In this document: positions 16,118 through 18,172 of the stretch, piece after piece
Numbering within the stretch: position 1 is the first letter of the stretch
Layout of the letters: every line of letters begins with the position of its first letter
DNA from: JANYJA01 sp038229055
GTDB lineage: Bacteria; Acidobacteriota; Terriglobia; Bryobacterales; Bryobacteraceae
Assembly: GCA_038229055.1 (NCBI GenBank)
Contig: JBBROU010000106.1
Coordinates: 1 to 18,172 of the forward strand
DNA length: 18,172 nt
Direction of reading: 5' to 3'
Made by a program: the position numbers and the translations under genes
The notes under the pieces: generated by a model
What the model saw: only the letters and a program-made list of their open reading frames with translations
Told to the model about the DNA's origin: nothing
Databases searched by the model: none

Positions 16118-17424
16118 CAATAATTCATTCCGACCATAAGGATGGGGTCGACTCGGCCTTCGCGGAGCGGAAACGCGAGGGCGACAGAAAATACGCCTTG
16201 GCGATAACCAATGCCGAGCGAATGGCGAACCGTGGAGCTCTGGCCGCGGCTGAACAGCGTGCCGGCGTCATAGAACACCTGGCCCGCTCCTTCGGCAATG
16301 CGGCAGCCGTACTCGACGGAGTTGTGAACTATCCGATTGCCGCCCAGCGGATCGATTTCATAACGATTCCATCCGCGCAACAGAGAGCTGGTGCCGAGGA
16401 CAAATCTTTCGAAGAGCGGCGCCTGGCCGGCAATGAAACCGGCAGTGACCTCGTCGGAGAGCGTCTGACGGCCCCGCGCAATAGCGTAGCGGGCGCCGAG
16501 ACGGTGGCGCGTATAGGAGAAGTCGCTGCCCCATCCGCGGCTGGCAGCGCGCAAAGAGTAGGCAGCGTCGATGTCTTGCCGGCTCGCGGCCCCAGGTTCG
16601 CCGGCGTGGCGATAACGAATTCCGGCGATCATCGCGTTGGCCGATTGCGTTCCGCCGTTCTGCAGACCCATCTGCTCGAAGGAAGCACCCACTGTAATGG
16701 ATAGAGGCTTTGAAACCACGAACGTGGCGACGGGTTGGTAATTCTGACGGGTGCGATAGATGCCTGGCACGGTAGATTCCGAATCGAAGGCGTATGGACG
16801 GTCGATGGCTAGCAGCGTCGCGCGGTTCCACTGTTCATGGTAACTCTCGAACTGGAACCCGAGGTGAACGCGGTCGGACCCGGCATGTAAATTCTCATAT
16901 CGGGCAACAATTCCGGCGAACCGCTCGGTAAGCTCGTCGCCATCGCTCACGATGCCGAAAGTGAAGGCGTTGTGCGCCACAGTGGTGCTGGCTTCCACCT
17001 GCGCGCTCCAGCCTTGTTTGGAATGGTACAGAAACTTCGGGACGGAGACGTCGAACTGAATCGACCGGCGCGTCGCCTCGAACACGACTTTCACCTGCTC
17101 CGAGGTGCTTCCGCGCAGAAGGTGCGGCGTAACGGACTTCAGGTGCAGCTCTTTGCGGATCTGCCGGGCAAGATCCTGAAGCTGATCCGGATTGAAGCGC
17201 TCGCCGATGATGGATTGGATGTTCTCGCGGAGGGTGGAACTGAAAGAAGCAGGTTTGACATCGCCCGATAGCTCGATGCTTTCCACGGTGTAGCGGGTGT
17301 TGACGTTATCTTCGGCGGTGATGCGGGTGGCCGGAAATTGCGCGGCGACGAGCTCTGAGGAAAGCCCAAGAACAAACATCAAGGCCCCCCCGCCCACCAG
17401 AGAGCCCGCCCGCAAAAATTTCAT
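16117..17424 (-). CDS. Omp85/ShlB-like outer-membrane beta-barrel protein with one POTRA-like domain
   Basis: Exported protein of 435 aa. A signal peptide covers about 1-28 (MKFLRAGSLVGGGALMFVLG, then LSSELVAAQ). Residues about 43-120 look like a single POTRA domain: YTVESIELSG, then a helix NPDQLQDLARQIRKELH, then SEQVKVVFEATR. From about 123 on there are alternating amphipathic strands of a barrel. LLRGWNRYEIDPLGGNRIV at 348-366 holds the RGW version of the conserved Omp85 L6 motif, followed by the terminal strands and C-terminal Tyr. Length is short for BamA (which has five POTRA domains), so it is closer to single-POTRA Omp85 proteins or patatin-associated barrels. The start at ATG 17424 gives the signal peptide; a TTG at 17445 is possible. 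It heads the operon with DUF4390, NtrY and NtrX, with overlapping junctions. Confidence 0.82.
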   Translation of the reverse strand: MKFLRAGSLVGGGALMFVLGLSSELVAAQFPATRITAEDNVNTRYTVESIELSGDVKPASFSSTLRENIQSIIGERFNPDQLQDLARQIRKELHLKSVTPHLLRGSTSEQVKVVFEATRRSIQFDVSVPKFLYHSKQGWSAQVEASTTVAHNAFTFGIVSDGDELTERFAGIVARYENLHAGSDRVHLGFQFESYHEQWNRATLLAIDRPYAFDSESTVPGIYRTRQNYQPVATFVVSKPLSITVGASFEQMGLQNGGTQSANAMIAGIRYRHAGEPGAASRQDIDAAYSLRAASRGWGSDFSYTRHRLGARYAIARGRQTLSDEVTAGFIAGQAPLFERFVLGTSSLLRGWNRYEIDPLGGNRIVHNSVEYGCRIAEGAGQVFYDAGTLFSRGQSSTVRHSLGIGYRQGVFSVALAFPLREGRVDPILMVGMNY

Positions 17425-17547
17425 GCTGCACCGAGTGCAACACAAATACCATGCTGTAAACAGCTAAGAAATGAACGAGTTGGAGAAGAAATAGGTGTGC
17501 CTGTCGGTCACAGGTGTGGGACGGCGCCCAAAAAACCGAAACAGAAA

Positions 17548-17934
17548 TTAGAGTACCTTGGCGAGTTCAGCAGCGAACGCGCTTTTAGGTTCGTTTTCAC
17601 GCTCCCGCGACCGCTTCGGCTTGCGAACTCCGCCTCGCGTATCCCGGGTGGTGGTGGCTATGGTTACAGGTTGTCCTTTGCCCTTGGAAGGCTGAGCGGG
17701 ATTTGCCCGGAGCAGCTTGTCTTCCAGCGGTGCGCGGTCGAAGCGGCGAATAATCGCCTGCATCTCTTCCGCGGTGGGCGCTTCTACGAACGCGAAGCCT
17801 TTCGATTCCTGCGTTTCGTGATTGCGGATTACTTTTACCGAATCCGCGACCAGGTCTTCCGCGCTAAGCCATTGTTTAATGTCATCGGCGGTGACCCACA
17901 TAGGTAGATTGCCAAGAAATACGGTAGAGCTCAT
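17548..17934 (-). CDS. Small RRM RNA-binding protein
   Basis: RNA-recognition-motif protein of 128 aa, probably cytoplasmic. RNP2 is VFLGNLP at 5-11 and RNP1 is KGFAFVEA at 45-52, spaced as in a complete RRM over residues about 4-78. The tail (79-128) is basic and disordered-looking, rich in Lys, Arg, Gln and Thr, similar to the basic tails of bacterial Rbp-type proteins. In cyanobacteria such proteins are often cold-induced; the regulation here is unknown. No Shine-Dalgarno sits at normal distance from 17934; GGAG is 16 nt away. A possible promoter at 18009-18037 would give a leader of about 68 nt. A gap of 123 bp separates it from the Omp85 operon. Confidence 0.88.
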   Translation of the reverse strand: MSSTVFLGNLPMWVTADDIKQWLSAEDLVADSVKVIRNHETQESKGFAFVEAPTAEEMQAIIRRFDRAPLEDKLLRANPAQPSKGKGQPVTIATTTRDTRGGVRKPKRSRERENEPKSAFAAELAKVL

Positions 17935-18008
17935 TCAGTAGTTTTGTTAACTCCGTTGGTTGGATGGTGGCACGTCAAAAGGAAGGGTTCCGATCTGTTG
18001 CCTAAAGA

Positions 18009-18037
18009 ATAGTATCAGACGGCGCAAGCATTGGCAA
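18009..18037 (-). promoter_or_regulatory. Putative promoter of the RRM gene
   Basis: On the minus strand TTGCCA (18037-18032) and TACTAT (18014-18009) are 17 bp apart, matching consensus at five and four of six bases. Start would fall near 18002, giving a leader of about 68 nt. The rest of 17935-18172 holds no gene that I can support. Confidence 0.4.
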
Positions 18038-18172
18038 ACGAAAAATTCCTTCATCTCATTGCAATCAATCGTCCAAACAGTTCTGGAAAACCCAGTGATC
18101 GCGTTCGCCGCCCCTATGAGGTGATGCAACGAATGTGAAATCGGGTTCGTTCATCGAGCCGTCTTGCCAAAA

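Noticed and set aside
17493..17518. AGGTGTG direct repeat around CCTGT/ACAGG in the Omp85 upstream region
   Set aside because: It is short and unsupported by a clear promoter; it may be an operator but there is no independent evidence.
17960..17990. TGGCACG as a possible sigma54 -24 element
   Set aside because: The matching TTGC at the -12 position is absent; no other convincing sigma54 promoter was found by eye.
17947..18129. 60-aa minus-strand open frame upstream of the RRM gene
   Set aside because: It has no recognised motif or ribosome-binding site and spans the likely RRM promoter; a small gene cannot be strictly excluded.

Overview
The window looks like a chromosomal segment of an Acidobacteriota genome, probably of the Solibacter/Bryobacter kind. 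The main pointers are the large secreted SBBP beta-propeller protein with a TIGR03437-type C-terminus, a Tat-exported Gfo/Idh/MocA oxidoreductase, and an Omp85-DUF4390-NtrY/NtrX operon in moderately GC-rich DNA. The taxonomic call is inferred from protein families. No rRNA, CRISPR array, insertion sequence or phage gene is visible. No gene-free stretch exceeds 300 bp; the longest is 17935-18172 (238 bp).

Layout. 1-626 (minus): an OmpA-like lipoprotein gene cut by an in-frame amber codon. 748-2088 (plus): Tat-exported oxidoreductase. 2098-6588 (minus): tRNA-Gln(CUG), then a diacylglycerol/lipid kinase, a metallophosphoesterase and a secreted seven-repeat propeller protein. The kinase starts only 24 nt after the tRNA and the three coding genes are linked by 4-nt ATGA and GTGA overlaps. 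6728-9130 (plus): a two-gene cassette of a LysM/peptidoglycan-binding-like protein and a ComEC-like metallo-beta-lactamase-fold protein. Its 5' end is strikingly AT-rich and it is transcribed away from the tRNA. 9132-9620 (minus): GNAT acetyltransferase. 9763-11652 (plus): glnA abutting a MOSC-domain gene. 11774-12757 (plus): a secreted propeller-like protein with a possible Shine-Dalgarno-masking hairpin. 12776-17424 (minus): an operon of Omp85-like outer-membrane protein, DUF4390-like protein, NtrY-like histidine kinase and NtrX/NtrC-like sigma54 activator, with every junction overlapping. 17548-17934 (minus): small RRM RNA-binding protein.

Most genes are housekeeping or envelope functions. 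The best candidate for something undescribed is the LysM/PGBD plus ComEC-like MBL cassette beside the tRNA. Neither protein has a signal peptide. The first resembles adaptor-like proteins that I associate with contractile-secretion and toxin loci. The second keeps apparently intact metal-binding motifs and has unrecognised N- and C-terminal regions. A secreted effector pair or a defence module are both possible; nothing in the window decides between them. A second theme is the Omp85-DUF4390-NtrYX operon, which ties an outer-membrane barrel to a sigma54 two-component system.
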